Numbered from the stretch's first letter, positions 1-7,871 are shown. The stretch is DNA of 64,000 nucleotides from Paucisalibacillus algeriensis (GCF_000577245.1 NZ_CBYO010000001.1:62001-126000), one strand, 5' to 3'. Numbers and translations: made by a program. The notes: a model not told the origin generated them from the letters alone.

Positions 1-681
1 AACTAAAGCTACAAAAAACATACATCCTAGTAAAACTAAAAGTAATTTTCCGTAGCCTAGCAGTGCTGAAAGCCCACTAGTTACAATAGCATCAAAGACT
101 AGCCCCATGATTCCTATAGGTGCTAAATTGATTACCCATTTTACTAATGTGGATATAGCATTGGAGAAATTCTCAAGCATATTTTTAGTAGTTTCAGCGG
201 CACTTCTTAATGCAATCCCAAGGAGTATTGCCCAAGTTAGGATACCGATATAGTTCGCATTTATTAGGGCATTTACAGGGTTATCAACAATATTAAACAA
301 TAATGTTTCTATTACTTCCATAATCCCACTTGGCGGAGTTAAATCTTCCGCACCAGAAGTAAGAGTTAATGAAACTGGAAAAATAAAGCTAGCAACAACT
401 CCTGCTAGGCCAGCTAGAAATGTTCCGACAGCATATAGGACAATAACAGATTTCATATTTGTTTTATTGCCTTTTTTATGATTTGAGATGGCGTGAATAA
501 CAAGGATAAAGACTAATACTGGTGCAATTGCCTTTAATGCCCCCACAAATAAATCACCGAAAACGCTGATCCAGCTTGCTCCATTTGGAACTGTTAATGC
601 TAAGAGAACACCTAGAACCAAACCTATAAGAATTCGTTTTACTAGACTTACTTGATTCCATTTAATTAATACATTTTTCAT
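1..681 (-). CDS. sstT: Serine/threonine:sodium symporter SstT (partial, C-terminus outside window)
   Basis: Membrane importer of the dicarboxylate/amino acid:cation symporter family that brings in serine and threonine with sodium. Only the first 227 codons are present; the gene runs off the left edge. Translation from the ATG at 681 gives hydrophobic blocks VKRILIGLVLGVLLALTVP and LFVGALKAIAPVLVFILV, the loop LTSGAEDLTPPSGI and then NYIGILTWAILLGIALR, which follow the order and wording of E. coli SstT as I know it. GGAGG stands 8 nt before the ATG. Two tandem T-box leaders precede it on the same strand, so expression should rise when a tRNA, probably threonine tRNA, is uncharged. Family assignment is strong; substrate range is taken from the family. 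Confidence 0.9.
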   Translation of the reverse strand, partial: MKNVLIKWNQVSLVKRILIGLVLGVLLALTVPNGASWISVFGDLFVGALKAIAPVLVFILVIHAISNHKKGNKTNMKSVIVLYAVGTFLAGLAGVVASFIFPVSLTLTSGAEDLTPPSGIMEVIETLLFNIVDNPVNALINANYIGILTWAILLGIALRSAAETTKNMLENFSNAISTLVKWVINLAPIGIMGLVFDAIVTSGLSALLGYGKLLLVLLGCMFFVALV

Positions 682-790
682 TTAAATGACCTCCATATAT
701 ATTTATCTTTCAAACAACTACACTAAATTAATTAGTAATTAGTAAAGCTGTGACACACCATCCCTCACTTTCTTCTTTCCATTTATATTT

Positions 791-836
791 GAAAAACTCA
801 CATTCGCTCGTCCTTTTACGAATGTGTTAGTTTTTC
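791..836 (-). terminator. Hairpin between the proximal T-box and sstT
   Basis: Inverted repeat CACATTCG/CGAATGTG with flanking A-rich and T-rich sides (AAAACT ... AGTTTTT), readable in both directions. On the minus strand it contains AGGACGAG, resembling the GGGACGAG of the two T-box terminators upstream, so it may be the remnant of a third terminator stem. No antiterminator T-box sequence is visible next to it. Confidence 0.4.
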
Positions 837-879
837 TTATGTCGGCGGTAAGTTTTTTATACTTTCTTAACTACTAAAA

Positions 880-1122
880 AAAAACATACTCATCCCTCAA
901 AAGGGACGAGTATGTTTAACCCGTGGTTCCACCCAGCTTCCCATAAGCAATTCTTATGGCTCAAGTGCTTTAACGCAGCAATACGGTATTGGTTAGAATA
1001 AAATCCCAAACAGCTCCGAGGTGGTAAATTATTTCCCATAGTATAGGAAGTTCTCAGCAGTGTCTTCCCTCTCTGTCAAACTGGTAAAATAATTCATGTC
1101 CTTTTCATAGCTATTAATCATT
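880..1122 (-). promoter_or_regulatory. T-box riboswitch, proximal copy
   Basis: Read on the minus strand, the T-box core GGGTGGAACCACGGGT (908-923) is followed at once by a terminator stem AACATACTCGTCCC/GGGATGAGTATGTT and a run of T (876-917). Upstream lie the stem I elements AGAGAGGGA and a 3' side reading TTACCACCT. The triplet ACC followed by A is the best specifier candidate, meaning threonine; AGC (serine) in GGAGCTG is the alternative. It is one of two near-identical leaders in series controlling sstT. Confidence 0.88.
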
Positions 1123-1126
1123 TTGA

Positions 1127-1388
1127 AAAAAAAACACACTCATCCCTCAAATAGGACGAGTATGTTTACCCGTGGTTCCACCTAACTTCCCATAGGGATT
1201 ATCCTATGGCTCCAGTGCTTTAACGCAGCAATACGGTATTGGTTAGTATAGTATCCCAAACAGCTCCAAGGTGGTAAGTTACTATTCTTAGTTAGGGTGG
1301 TTCCAGCAAATCCACCCCTCTCTGTAAACTGAAATATTGTAACCCATATCCTTTTCGTTGCTTTTTAAAAGTTCATCATTAAATTTAT
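1127..1388 (-). promoter_or_regulatory. T-box riboswitch, distal copy
   Basis: Second T-box with the same plan as the proximal copy: core GGTGGAACCACGGGT (about 1168-1182), terminator stem CATACTCGTCC/GGGATGAGTGTG plus T-run (1127-1168), stem I with GGGTGG/CCACCC distal helix, and the same TTACCACCT candidate specifier side (ACC, threonine). Both copies must read through for sstT to be transcribed, which sharpens the response. The leader begins just after the minus-strand promoter at 1396-1430. Confidence 0.87.
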
Positions 1389-1395
1389 AGACCAT

Positions 1396-1430
1396 ATTAT
1401 AACGTTTTTGAATATTTTGCAATACCTTTT
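1396..1430 (-). promoter_or_regulatory. Sigma-A-type promoter of the T-box/sstT transcript
   Basis: On the minus strand a perfect TATAAT (1396-1401 on the plus strand as ATTATA) with ATTGCA or TTGCAA 15-16 bp upstream. The predicted start near 1389 coincides with the 5' end of the distal T-box. The promoter lies inside the extreme 5' part of the divergent germination-gene reading frame. Confidence 0.6.
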
Positions 1431-2634
1431 ATTAAAATTTTTTTATTGGCATATGAACTGTTCAGACTTGTTCTCTTTTTGTATAAAAAATCCAAAAATG
1501 GATTCGGTATTATTGATGGATACAAAAGGCGGGGAGAGTCGGTCGATTGAACAATCTACTGCTGAAACAGTTGTTCGGGGACCCAAAACAGCATTTGTTG
1601 AAAGTCTTGGAACAAATTTGTCACTTCTAAGGAAATCACTTCATACCACGGATTTACGCTTTAAGACACATCAAATTGGCAAACGAAGTAAGCAAAGTCT
1701 AATCGTTGCGTATATTGATGGTGTTATTAATCCAGCAATAGTTAAAGAAGTAAATAGACGACTTGAGACGATTGATATTGATAATGCGCCCGAGTCTGGA
1801 TTTATAGAACAATGGATTGAAGATAGTTTCCTATCCTCTTTTCCGCAAATGAATAATACGGAAAGGCCGGATAGGGCAGCCACCGCACTTATGCAAGGGA
1901 AGGTGGTAATCCTGTTAGATGGTACACCTTTTGTACTAATTGCACCAGTTGTTTTGGGAGACATGTTAAAATCACCAGAAGATTATTACGAAAGATGGTT
2001 AATCGGTTCATTACTGCGATCCTTACGTTATTTGGCAGCTTTTATAGCATTACTTCTGCCGGGATTATACGTAGCATTAGTAAATATTCATCCGGGACTA
2101 TTACCCTCTGAACTGGCACTTTCCATCGCTGCATCGAGGGAGGGTGTTCCTTTTCCACCTGTTGTAGAAGCATTTTTAATGGTATTTACGATGGAATTAT
2201 TACAAGAGGCTGGGCCTACACCAATTGGGCAGACGATTGGAATTGTTGGTGGGTTAGTGATAGGAGATGCAGCAGTATCGGCAGGTATTGTTAGTCCAAT
2301 AATGGTGATTGTCATAGGGCTGACAGCGATTGCGGCATTTGCAAATCCATCATTCGGAATTGGAATAACCTTTCGTATTCTTCGTATTGGATTTATAATT
2401 ACTGCCTCAATTTTAGGGTTATTTGGCATCATTCTTGTTTACATTATGATTAATATCCATGTGGTAAACTTGAAAAGTTTTGGATTACCATATTCAACAC
2501 CCTTTGCTCCAACAATGGTAAAAGATTGGAAAGATCTTATCATACGTGCGCCAATGACTATGTTAACTAAGCGCCCAAATCTTCTGGCTACAGAAGATTC
2601 AAAATCTGCAAATAAAGGAGTAAAAGATTCATGA
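1408..2634 (+). CDS. GerA-family spore germination protein A subunit, 5'-truncated
   Basis: A-subunit of a GerA-type nutrient germinant receptor (GerA family, inner spore membrane). Homology begins only at DTKGGESRSIEQSTAETVVRG written from about 1510; the usual N-terminal cytoplasmic part (roughly 80-100 residues of about 490) is absent. The rest is well kept: GTPFVLIAPVV, SPEDYYERWLIG, LSIAASREGVPFP, then membrane helices to residue about 360 and RSFGLPYSTPFAPT. The longest frame opens with TTG at 1408; other starts are ATG 1453 and ATG 1498. None has a Shine-Dalgarno, and the 5' end overlaps the promoter of the divergent sstT leader. It overlaps the next gene by 4 nt. Probably a deletion product, likely non-functional as a receptor subunit. 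Confidence 0.85.
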   Translation: MNILQYLLLKFFYWHMNCSDLFSFCIKNPKMDSVLLMDTKGGESRSIEQSTAETVVRGPKTAFVESLGTNLSLLRKSLHTTDLRFKTHQIGKRSKQSLIVAYIDGVINPAIVKEVNRRLETIDIDNAPESGFIEQWIEDSFLSSFPQMNNTERPDRAATALMQGKVVILLDGTPFVLIAPVVLGDMLKSPEDYYERWLIGSLLRSLRYLAAFIALLLPGLYVALVNIHPGLLPSELALSIAASREGVPFPPVVEAFLMVFTMELLQEAGPTPIGQTIGIVGGLVIGDAAVSAGIVSPIMVIVIGLTAIAAFANPSFGIGITFRILRIGFIITASILGLFGIILVYIMINIHVVNLKSFGLPYSTPFAPTMVKDWKDLIIRAPMTMLTKRPNLLATEDSKSANKGVKDS

Positions 2635-4193
2635 GATCTTTCGAATATGGTGATGACAAAATTGGTGGGATAGAATTAATGATTGCGATTCCCTCCATGT
2701 TGATTGGTGTCGGTGTTCTCTCATTACCTAGAAATATCTCTAGTATTATGACTGGATCAGATGGATGGATAGTCATAGTATTAACTGGCGGAATTAGCAT
2801 TTTAACGGTCTGGCTAATGGCTAAACTAGCAGCAAGCTTTCCACATCACAGTTTTCTTTCTTATGCATCAATTATTGTTTCTAAGCCTATAGCTACTGTA
2901 CTTACCTTTTTATTTGCAATTTCTTTTATCTCATTTGCGGCTTATGATATGCGTGTACTTGGGCATATATCTCAGCAATATTTATTTAACCATACACCGG
3001 TAGAGATTGTAACCGTATCGTTTTTGCTTGTTGTGGTCTACGCAGTAGCCGGATCAAGAGCGGCCTTGTTTCGTCTTAATATCATATTTTTTCCAATTAT
3101 TACTATTATTTTATTGCTTGTGTTGCTTATAAATACAGCTGAAGAAGCGAAAACAAATGGAAATTATCAATTAATATTATCCAATCAATTTGTTGCACCA
3201 CCAGGATTAGGCACTCCTAGCGGGGGAGGTGGGGGTGGTGAGAAGGCATTTATGAATATTTCAGCAAGTGGGGAAAGTATTTATGATATTGCCCAAGATT
3301 TGGCTAACCAAACAAGTAAAATACCATTTTTTGAGCATATAAAAATTGTTATCGTCTCTGAAGAGGTTGCAGCTATACCACAGCTTTTTGCAAATGTTAT
3401 GGATGTTTTTATCCGTAATAGAGATACACGTAGAGGAATTAAGGTCATCATAGCAAAAGGGAAGGCGAAGGATATTTTAAATATACAGCCTGAAATTGAA
3501 AAACTGCCTAGTAAGTATATCGATAGAATACTTGACAATAGTCTGACAAAAACTAGTGAATTGAAACCAGTTAGAGTTGGAGATATACATGAATATTTGC
3601 TTACAAAGACTAGTTTTGTATTATCTGAGGTGACGTCCGACGAAACAAGCATATATTTTGAAGGAGGAGCGGTCTATAAAGGTGACGCTGATAAACTAAT
3701 CGGAAGCCTAAATTTGAAAGAGATGATTGGTTTTGAACTAATAACAGATCAAAGGGTGCAAGGGCCAATTTTAGTAAATTTTAATAATCATTTAACAACC
3801 TATTCCTTAAGGGAAGAAAATAGTAAGATTAAAATAGATACACATAACCCTGAAGATATTAAGATAGATATACAAATAAAATTGGAAGGCGAAATACAGG
3901 AAACCTTTGGGACAGTCCTACTCCAAAAAGCTGGAGTAATAGAAGCATTGGAAAAGGAAATCTCTAATGTAGTTAAGGAAATTGCCACTCAGTCTATTAA
4001 AAAAGCACAACAAGAACTTGAAGCGGATATCTTTGGGTTTAGGGATAACTTAGAAAAATTCCATTATGATACATGGCAAGAGATAAAAAAGGACTGGGAA
4101 CAAGGTGAAAATTACTTTGCTCAAAGTACTGTAAATGTAACGGTAAAGGCAGAAGTCCACTCCGATGGTGTTGTAGAGAAATCAAAAAAGTAA
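2631..4193 (+). CDS. In-frame fusion of GerB-type permease half and GerC-type protein
   Basis: Residues 1 to about 168 are the first half of a GerB-family permease (five predicted helices, from IGGIELMIAIPSMLIGVGVL to NIIFFPIITIILLLVLLIN); a normal GerB has about 365 residues and ten helices. From about residue 173 (NGNYQLILSNQFVAPPGLG) to the end it is a GerC-family protein: GGGGGGEKAFMNISASGESI, PFFEHIKIVIVSEE and the three-domain C body ending in an acidic-helix domain and KAEVHSDG. The GerC signal peptide and lipobox Cys are missing. The junction lies near 3125-3150. ATG overlaps the stop of the A gene, with GGAG upstream. As built, the C part would sit after five helices rather than on a lipid anchor. 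Whether it works is unknown. Confidence 0.85.
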   Translation: MRSFEYGDDKIGGIELMIAIPSMLIGVGVLSLPRNISSIMTGSDGWIVIVLTGGISILTVWLMAKLAASFPHHSFLSYASIIVSKPIATVLTFLFAISFISFAAYDMRVLGHISQQYLFNHTPVEIVTVSFLLVVVYAVAGSRAALFRLNIIFFPIITIILLLVLLINTAEEAKTNGNYQLILSNQFVAPPGLGTPSGGGGGGEKAFMNISASGESIYDIAQDLANQTSKIPFFEHIKIVIVSEEVAAIPQLFANVMDVFIRNRDTRRGIKVIIAKGKAKDILNIQPEIEKLPSKYIDRILDNSLTKTSELKPVRVGDIHEYLLTKTSFVLSEVTSDETSIYFEGGAVYKGDADKLIGSLNLKEMIGFELITDQRVQGPILVNFNNHLTTYSLREENSKIKIDTHNPEDIKIDIQIKLEGEIQETFGTVLLQKAGVIEALEKEISNVVKEIATQSIKKAQQELEADIFGFRDNLEKFHYDTWQEIKKDWEQGENYFAQSTVNVTVKAEVHSDGVVEKSKK

Positions 4194-4202
4194 GAAAGAA
4201 GT

Positions 4203-4367
4203 GTGATCTTTGTGTGGGATTTTTTGTTTGGCTTTTTACCAGACAAACTTGTATTTATTTGTACAGTGTTGGCTTTTGCTATACCATATGCAGTTTACAA
4301 AATTAATAAGAAGCTACATGAAAATGGTGATCCTCCATGGAAGAAGGAAGGGTATGACAAGGGGTGA
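4203..4367 (+). CDS. Small single-helix protein downstream of the germination genes
   Basis: A 54-codon frame from GTG 4203 (or GTG 4212) to TGA 4365 encoding VWDFLFGFLPDKLVFICT, a membrane segment (LVFICTVLAFAIPYAVY), then a charged tail KINKKLHENGDPPWKKEGYD. It starts 9 nt after the stop of the fusion gene, so it is probably co-transcribed. Some gerA-type operons carry a small D gene with membrane helices; this could be such a gene, but I cannot show homology. The Shine-Dalgarno is weak (AGAAAGAAG). Confidence 0.45.
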   Translation: MIFVWDFLFGFLPDKLVFICTVLAFAIPYAVYKINKKLHENGDPPWKKEGYDKG

Positions 4368-4420
4368 AGTAGGATTTGGTCAGAAATGGAAACCTTAGAG
4401 AGATGCTATATACTTGATAT

Positions 4421-4435
4421 TATAAATGCTATAAT
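4421..4435 (+). promoter_or_regulatory. Extended -10 promoter for the nucleotidyltransferase pair
   Basis: TGCTATAAT at 4427-4435: a perfect -10 hexamer with the extended TG motif, 36 nt before the ATG at 4471. No convincing -35 box at the right distance. Confidence 0.45.
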
Positions 4436-4470
4436 GAAAGTATAGAAAATCTTGTTAAGGGCGGGATAAT

Positions 4471-5037
4471 ATGTCTAATTCTAATAATATTGGATTAATG
4501 GATAAAGATACGTTATTAGAGATATTTGATTATCTAAATGAGAGATTAAAGGAAAATCAATTGCATCTTGAAATAACAATTTATGGTGGTTCAATTATGA
4601 CATTAGTTTATGATAATAGGCCAGCAACCAAAGACATAGATTGTGTATTTAGTGAAATTAATACAAGATTATTAGCTAATATATTAGGCCAAGTGAAGTT
4701 TACTTTTAATCTTACCGATGGATGGATTAATGAGGAGATTAAGGAGCCACTAAAATCTATTTTAAAGGAAGACAAAGAAACCTATAAAGTGTATTCTAAC
4801 TTAAAAATAATTAAACCTAGGGCAGAACAATTACTAGCTATGAAGATTTTGGCAGCAAGACCAGAACCTGCTAAAGACTTTATTGATGCATATATACTAT
4901 GTAAGGACTTGGAGATTACAACAAAATCGGAACTGTTAAATATTTTCAAAGACTATGTACCATTAAGTCTTATCGGAGAAAGACAAATGAATTTTATTAA
5001 GTATTTAGGAGATGATTTAGGCTATGATTGGGAATAA
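4471..5037 (+). CDS. Nucleotidyltransferase-like protein (DUF6036/AbiEii-type)
   Basis: 188-residue protein with the nucleotidyltransferase-fold signature ITIYGGSIMTLVYDNRPATKDIDCVF (quoted in parts: YGGS at about 37-40, RPATKDID at about 50-57), in which Gly-Gly and the Asp pair DID would form the metal/nucleotide site, followed by KPRAEQLLAMKILAARPEPAKDFIDA, the second helix region typical of DUF6036 and AbiEii-like proteins. Related proteins are often one half of a two-gene module of toxin-antitoxin type. The downstream gene overlaps it by 14 nt and is the likely partner. Activity (RNA or protein modification) is not predictable from this. Confidence 0.65.
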   Translation: MSNSNNIGLMDKDTLLEIFDYLNERLKENQLHLEITIYGGSIMTLVYDNRPATKDIDCVFSEINTRLLANILGQVKFTFNLTDGWINEEIKEPLKSILKEDKETYKVYSNLKIIKPRAEQLLAMKILAARPEPAKDFIDAYILCKDLEITTKSELLNIFKDYVPLSLIGERQMNFIKYLGDDLGYDWE

Positions 5038-5401
5038 GAATTTGCAATCATTATTTGAGTATCCTGATGAAGATACGAGTTTTAACCAGATCCTTGAACT
5101 GCTTAAATCAAAAAATGCAGAGTTTATGGAAAGCCTCGGTGTGCCAGTAGATTTAGAACAATGTAATGATGAGGAATTAGAGTATTTAACCAAAATATCA
5201 GCTTTAATAGACTATTACTTACAAATTAATAATATAGAAGTGCCTAATTGGCTTAGGCATGAAAAGTTAGAGTTTAATAAGCCATATTATCATTCTAAGC
5301 GGATAACTGATTTCGAAAAAGTTAGGTTGCAATATACAAGTCCAGCTCCCTTTAGGAACAGAAATGTTTATTTTGATGTAAAGGGACTTGAAAGAGTTTA
5401 A
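5024..5401 (+). CDS. Hypothetical partner of the nucleotidyltransferase
   Basis: 125-residue soluble protein, acidic N-terminal half and a C-terminal block VPNWLRHEKLEFNKPYY then SPAPFRNRNVYFDVKGLERV. The ending FR.RNV.FD...L.R resembles the end of small proteins I recall being encoded next to DUF6036-type nucleotidyltransferases, usually upstream of them; here the order is reversed. ATG 5024 overlaps the upstream gene by 14 nt with GGAG 12 nt before it, so translation is coupled. It may be the antitoxin or regulatory half of the pair; this is inference. Confidence 0.55.
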   Translation: MIGNKNLQSLFEYPDEDTSFNQILELLKSKNAEFMESLGVPVDLEQCNDEELEYLTKISALIDYYLQINNIEVPNWLRHEKLEFNKPYYHSKRITDFEKVRLQYTSPAPFRNRNVYFDVKGLERV

Positions 5402-5429
5402 TTGGAGAAAGGGACGGATTCGATGTGCC

Positions 5430-5459
5430 CAAAAAGTGGGAAAATCATTTCCACTTTTA
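5430..5459. terminator. Bidirectional hairpin between convergent genes
   Basis: AAAAAGTGG / CCACTTTT with a loop of about 10 nt, between the nucleotidyltransferase pair and the minus-strand peptidase remnant. Confidence 0.5.
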
Positions 5460-5503
5460 GGTATATTACACAGATGTTACTTTCCTCAAGGAGCCTATTT
5501 AAA

Positions 5504-5878
5504 TTAATCCTCTAAATAGCTACATGTTACATGCCCAACAGTTTTTGCTGCTACGAGTATTGCGTCTTCAACAATATCAAATTTGGAATGATGATTAAAG
5601 TAAGGTTCTTTTACGCTTTTGGTGTACAACCAATATAGAAATAAGAACCAGGAATCTTCTTGTCCACCTTTAATGGTGACAACTATCCCGTGTTCATTAC
5701 CTACATCTGTTTCTATAGCAATATCCTTATCTTTATAAAAATCTGCAATATCTGTAGCTGTTTTTTCTTCTTTAAACGAAAGCTCTGGATTTTTATGCAA
5801 ATAACGACGAATCTTAATCATTTCATCTTTTCGTGATTCCAACATCTCCATTAATTTCTCTTTCATCTGTTTAATCAC
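5504..5878 (-). pseudogene. M20-family amidohydrolase remnant with internal deletion
   Basis: 124 residues against about 390 for the family. The first 70 match the N-terminus of N-acyl-amino-acid amidohydrolases (KIRRYLHKNPELSFKEEKTA, VGNEHGIVVTIKGG). The last 35 (EPYFNHHSKFDIVEDAILVA) match the extreme C-terminus. Between them a short stretch of unrelated sequence (DSWFLFLYWLYTK) replaces the whole metal-binding centre and lid domain, so no catalysis is possible. Likely start ATG 5866 behind AAGGTG, or GTG 5878. The frame stays open only because the deletion and the junction preserved phase. Confidence 0.8.
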
Positions 5879-6068
5879 CTTCTAAATATAATGTAACCAT
5901 TAGTGACCAGCCCTGTACTCTTGTCGATGGGAATTTGAAATAATCTTATAATAGTTTTCCTTATCCCGTAGTATACGGAAAAGCGAAACAACGGATACAG
6001 GATGTTTATAATATAAACTACGGTTTCCCTTATTGCTTACACAGGCAAGGTAATTTTACAACATTGAA

Positions 6069-6112
6069 TAAAACAGCCTTGACTTCATTGGATAAAGAAG
6101 TCAAGGCTGTTT
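6069..6112 (-). terminator. Rho-independent terminator of the DHA2 efflux gene
   Basis: Perfect long stem AACAGCCTTGACTTC / GAAGTCAAGGCTGTT with T-rich flanks, ending 2 nt from the stop codon of the efflux gene on the minus strand. The rest of 5879-6068 shows no gene; it holds a short palindrome CCGTAGTATACGG (5972-5984) of unknown meaning. Confidence 0.8.
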
Positions 6113-6113
6113 C

Positions 6114-7622
6114 TTAATTTGTTACTGAGTCCACTTTTTCATTCGCTTTTTCTAGTTTTTGAATAGCTTCATCGCTCACATCGACACGTTTAATAAAGAA
6201 TACTAAAATCAAAGCAACGATATTCACAATCACGGCAATAAAGAAAGAATACTGGATTCCTGCAAGTAAGGATTGATGCTCAATCAATTTTGCCGATTCC
6301 GCTGTCATAGATGTTGGATCTACTGTAGCCATCAAGCTCTCTCCTTTATTTGTGGCTACATTACTCATAATGGTAACGAAAATGGCTGTACCTATTGAAC
6401 CAGCTACCTGTTGGGCAGTATTGTTTACTGCTGTTCCATGTGGATTTAAACGAGTAGGTAATTGATTTAATCCGTTTGTCATAATTGGCATCATAACCAT
6501 CGACATTCCGAGCATACGTAGGGTATAAATCGAAATAATATAAGCATAAGATGAATCAATTTGTAATTCGGACAATAGGTACGTAGAGACTGCGGTAATA
6601 GTAAGGCCAACAATACCTAAAATCTTTGGCCCGAATTTATCAAATAATTTACCAGTTATTGGAGACATAATCCCCATTACAATGGCTCCAGGTAACATCA
6701 TTAATCCGGAATCAAGTGGAGAAATACCACGAACATCTTGTACATAGGCAGGTGTTAAAATCATACCTGAGAACATTGCCATCGCATTAACAACAGAAAT
6801 GATGGATGCTAATGCAAACATAGGAAATTTATATACACGTAAATCTAATAATGGTTTTTCTATTTTTAATTGACGGATGATGAAAGAAATTAAGCAAATG
6901 GCGCCAGCGATTAAGGTTGTTAAAACAATAGGATCTGTCCAGCCATTTGAACTTACTGTACTTACACCATATAATAACCCACCGAAACCGATGGTTGATA
7001 AAATCACTGATAAATAATCAATGGTAGCATTTTTGAATGTTTCCATCACATTTTCTGCTTTCCAAATTGCCAAAACTAGTGAAACAATGGCGAGAGGTAA
7101 GATCATTTCAAAAAGAAAACGCCAATCATGATACTGTACAATATAACCAGATAATGTTGGTCCGATAGCAGGTGCAGTAATCATAACTAATCCGAAGACG
7201 CCCATTGCGGCACCTCGCTTTTCACGTGGGAAGCTGACCAACATAATATTCATTAATAAAGGTCCCATGACAGAAGAACCAGCTGCTTGAACCATACGTC
7301 CTATAAGTAAGATGCTAAAGTTTGGGGCTATTGCAGCCATTGCTGTCCCAATTGTAAAAATCACCATAGAAGTAATAAATAATTGTCGATTTGTAAAGCG
7401 GACAATTAAAAATGCGGAAGCAGGAACTAATACTCCACTTACCAACATATATCCTGTCGCAAGCCACTGTACTGTTGTGTATTCAACATTCAAGTCGGTC
7501 ATAATAGTCGGCAATGCGACATTTAATAATGAGTTATTTAAAAAAGATACAAATGCTCCAATAAATAATACGACTAACATAATATATGGAGGTTTTGTTT
7601 GTTGATTTATTGTTGAATTCAT
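6114..7622 (-). CDS. DHA2-family (14-helix) multidrug MFS transporter
   Basis: 502-residue proton antiporter of the EmrB/QacA/LmrB group in the cytoplasmic membrane. Visible: LATGYMLVSGVLVPASAF (first-loop region), GRMVQAAGSSVMGPLLMN, motif C region APAIGPTLSGYIV, and about 14 hydrophobic segments with a central pair around residues 200-250. Start ATG 7622 behind GAGGGGATAAA. It faces a TetR gene across a 250 nt intergenic region carrying two inverted repeats, the classical arrangement of a drug-inducible pump. Substrates cannot be told from sequence. Confidence 0.85.
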   Translation of the reverse strand: MNSTINQQTKPPYIMLVVLFIGAFVSFLNNSLLNVALPTIMTDLNVEYTTVQWLATGYMLVSGVLVPASAFLIVRFTNRQLFITSMVIFTIGTAMAAIAPNFSILLIGRMVQAAGSSVMGPLLMNIMLVSFPREKRGAAMGVFGLVMITAPAIGPTLSGYIVQYHDWRFLFEMILPLAIVSLVLAIWKAENVMETFKNATIDYLSVILSTIGFGGLLYGVSTVSSNGWTDPIVLTTLIAGAICLISFIIRQLKIEKPLLDLRVYKFPMFALASIISVVNAMAMFSGMILTPAYVQDVRGISPLDSGLMMLPGAIVMGIMSPITGKLFDKFGPKILGIVGLTITAVSTYLLSELQIDSSYAYIISIYTLRMLGMSMVMMPIMTNGLNQLPTRLNPHGTAVNNTAQQVAGSIGTAIFVTIMSNVATNKGESLMATVDPTSMTAESAKLIEHQSLLAGIQYSFFIAVIVNIVALILVFFIKRVDVSDEAIQKLEKANEKVDSVTN

Positions 7623-7665
7623 TTTATCCCCTCTTCTATATTTATTCTGCCTTTACGGCTAGTAA

Positions 7666-7704
7666 GACCCCCACTTTTCAACCCAAGAAGGAAAAGTAGG
7701 GGTC
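7666..7704. promoter_or_regulatory. Inverted repeat in the leader of the efflux gene
   Basis: GACCCCCACTTTTC / GAAAAGTAGGGGTC, 13 of 14 positions paired, 11 nt loop, 44-82 nt upstream of the efflux start codon. No T-run follows on either strand, so it is not a plain terminator; a leader hairpin or a protein site is possible. Confidence 0.4.
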
Positions 7705-7763
7705 AGATTGTCTGGAAAGGTCCGATTGGTTCACTGACATTTTATATCACTTTATGGATTTTA

Positions 7764-7774
7764 TACTAATAGTA
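7764..7774. promoter_or_regulatory. Candidate TetR operator
   Basis: Perfect palindrome TACTAATAGTA flanked by TTTTA and CAATAAAA in the AT-rich promoter region between the divergent tetR and efflux genes. Position fits an operator for the adjacent regulator; binding is not shown. Confidence 0.35.
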
Positions 7775-7871
7775 CAATAAAATCAATACTTTTATACATA
7801 GAGTTCAAAATTGATATTTTGTAGCAACAATTTTATACTTTTCTTAAAGGAAATAAGTTTGAGGAGGATAT

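Noticed and set aside
4210-4398. 62-codon frame starting MCGIFCLAFYQ
   Set aside because: A different phase of the small membrane protein at 4203-4367, which fits better by hydrophobicity and operon spacing.
7666-7704. Rho-independent terminator before the efflux gene
   Set aside because: Good stem but no T-run on either strand and wrong place for both divergent genes; kept only as an inverted repeat.
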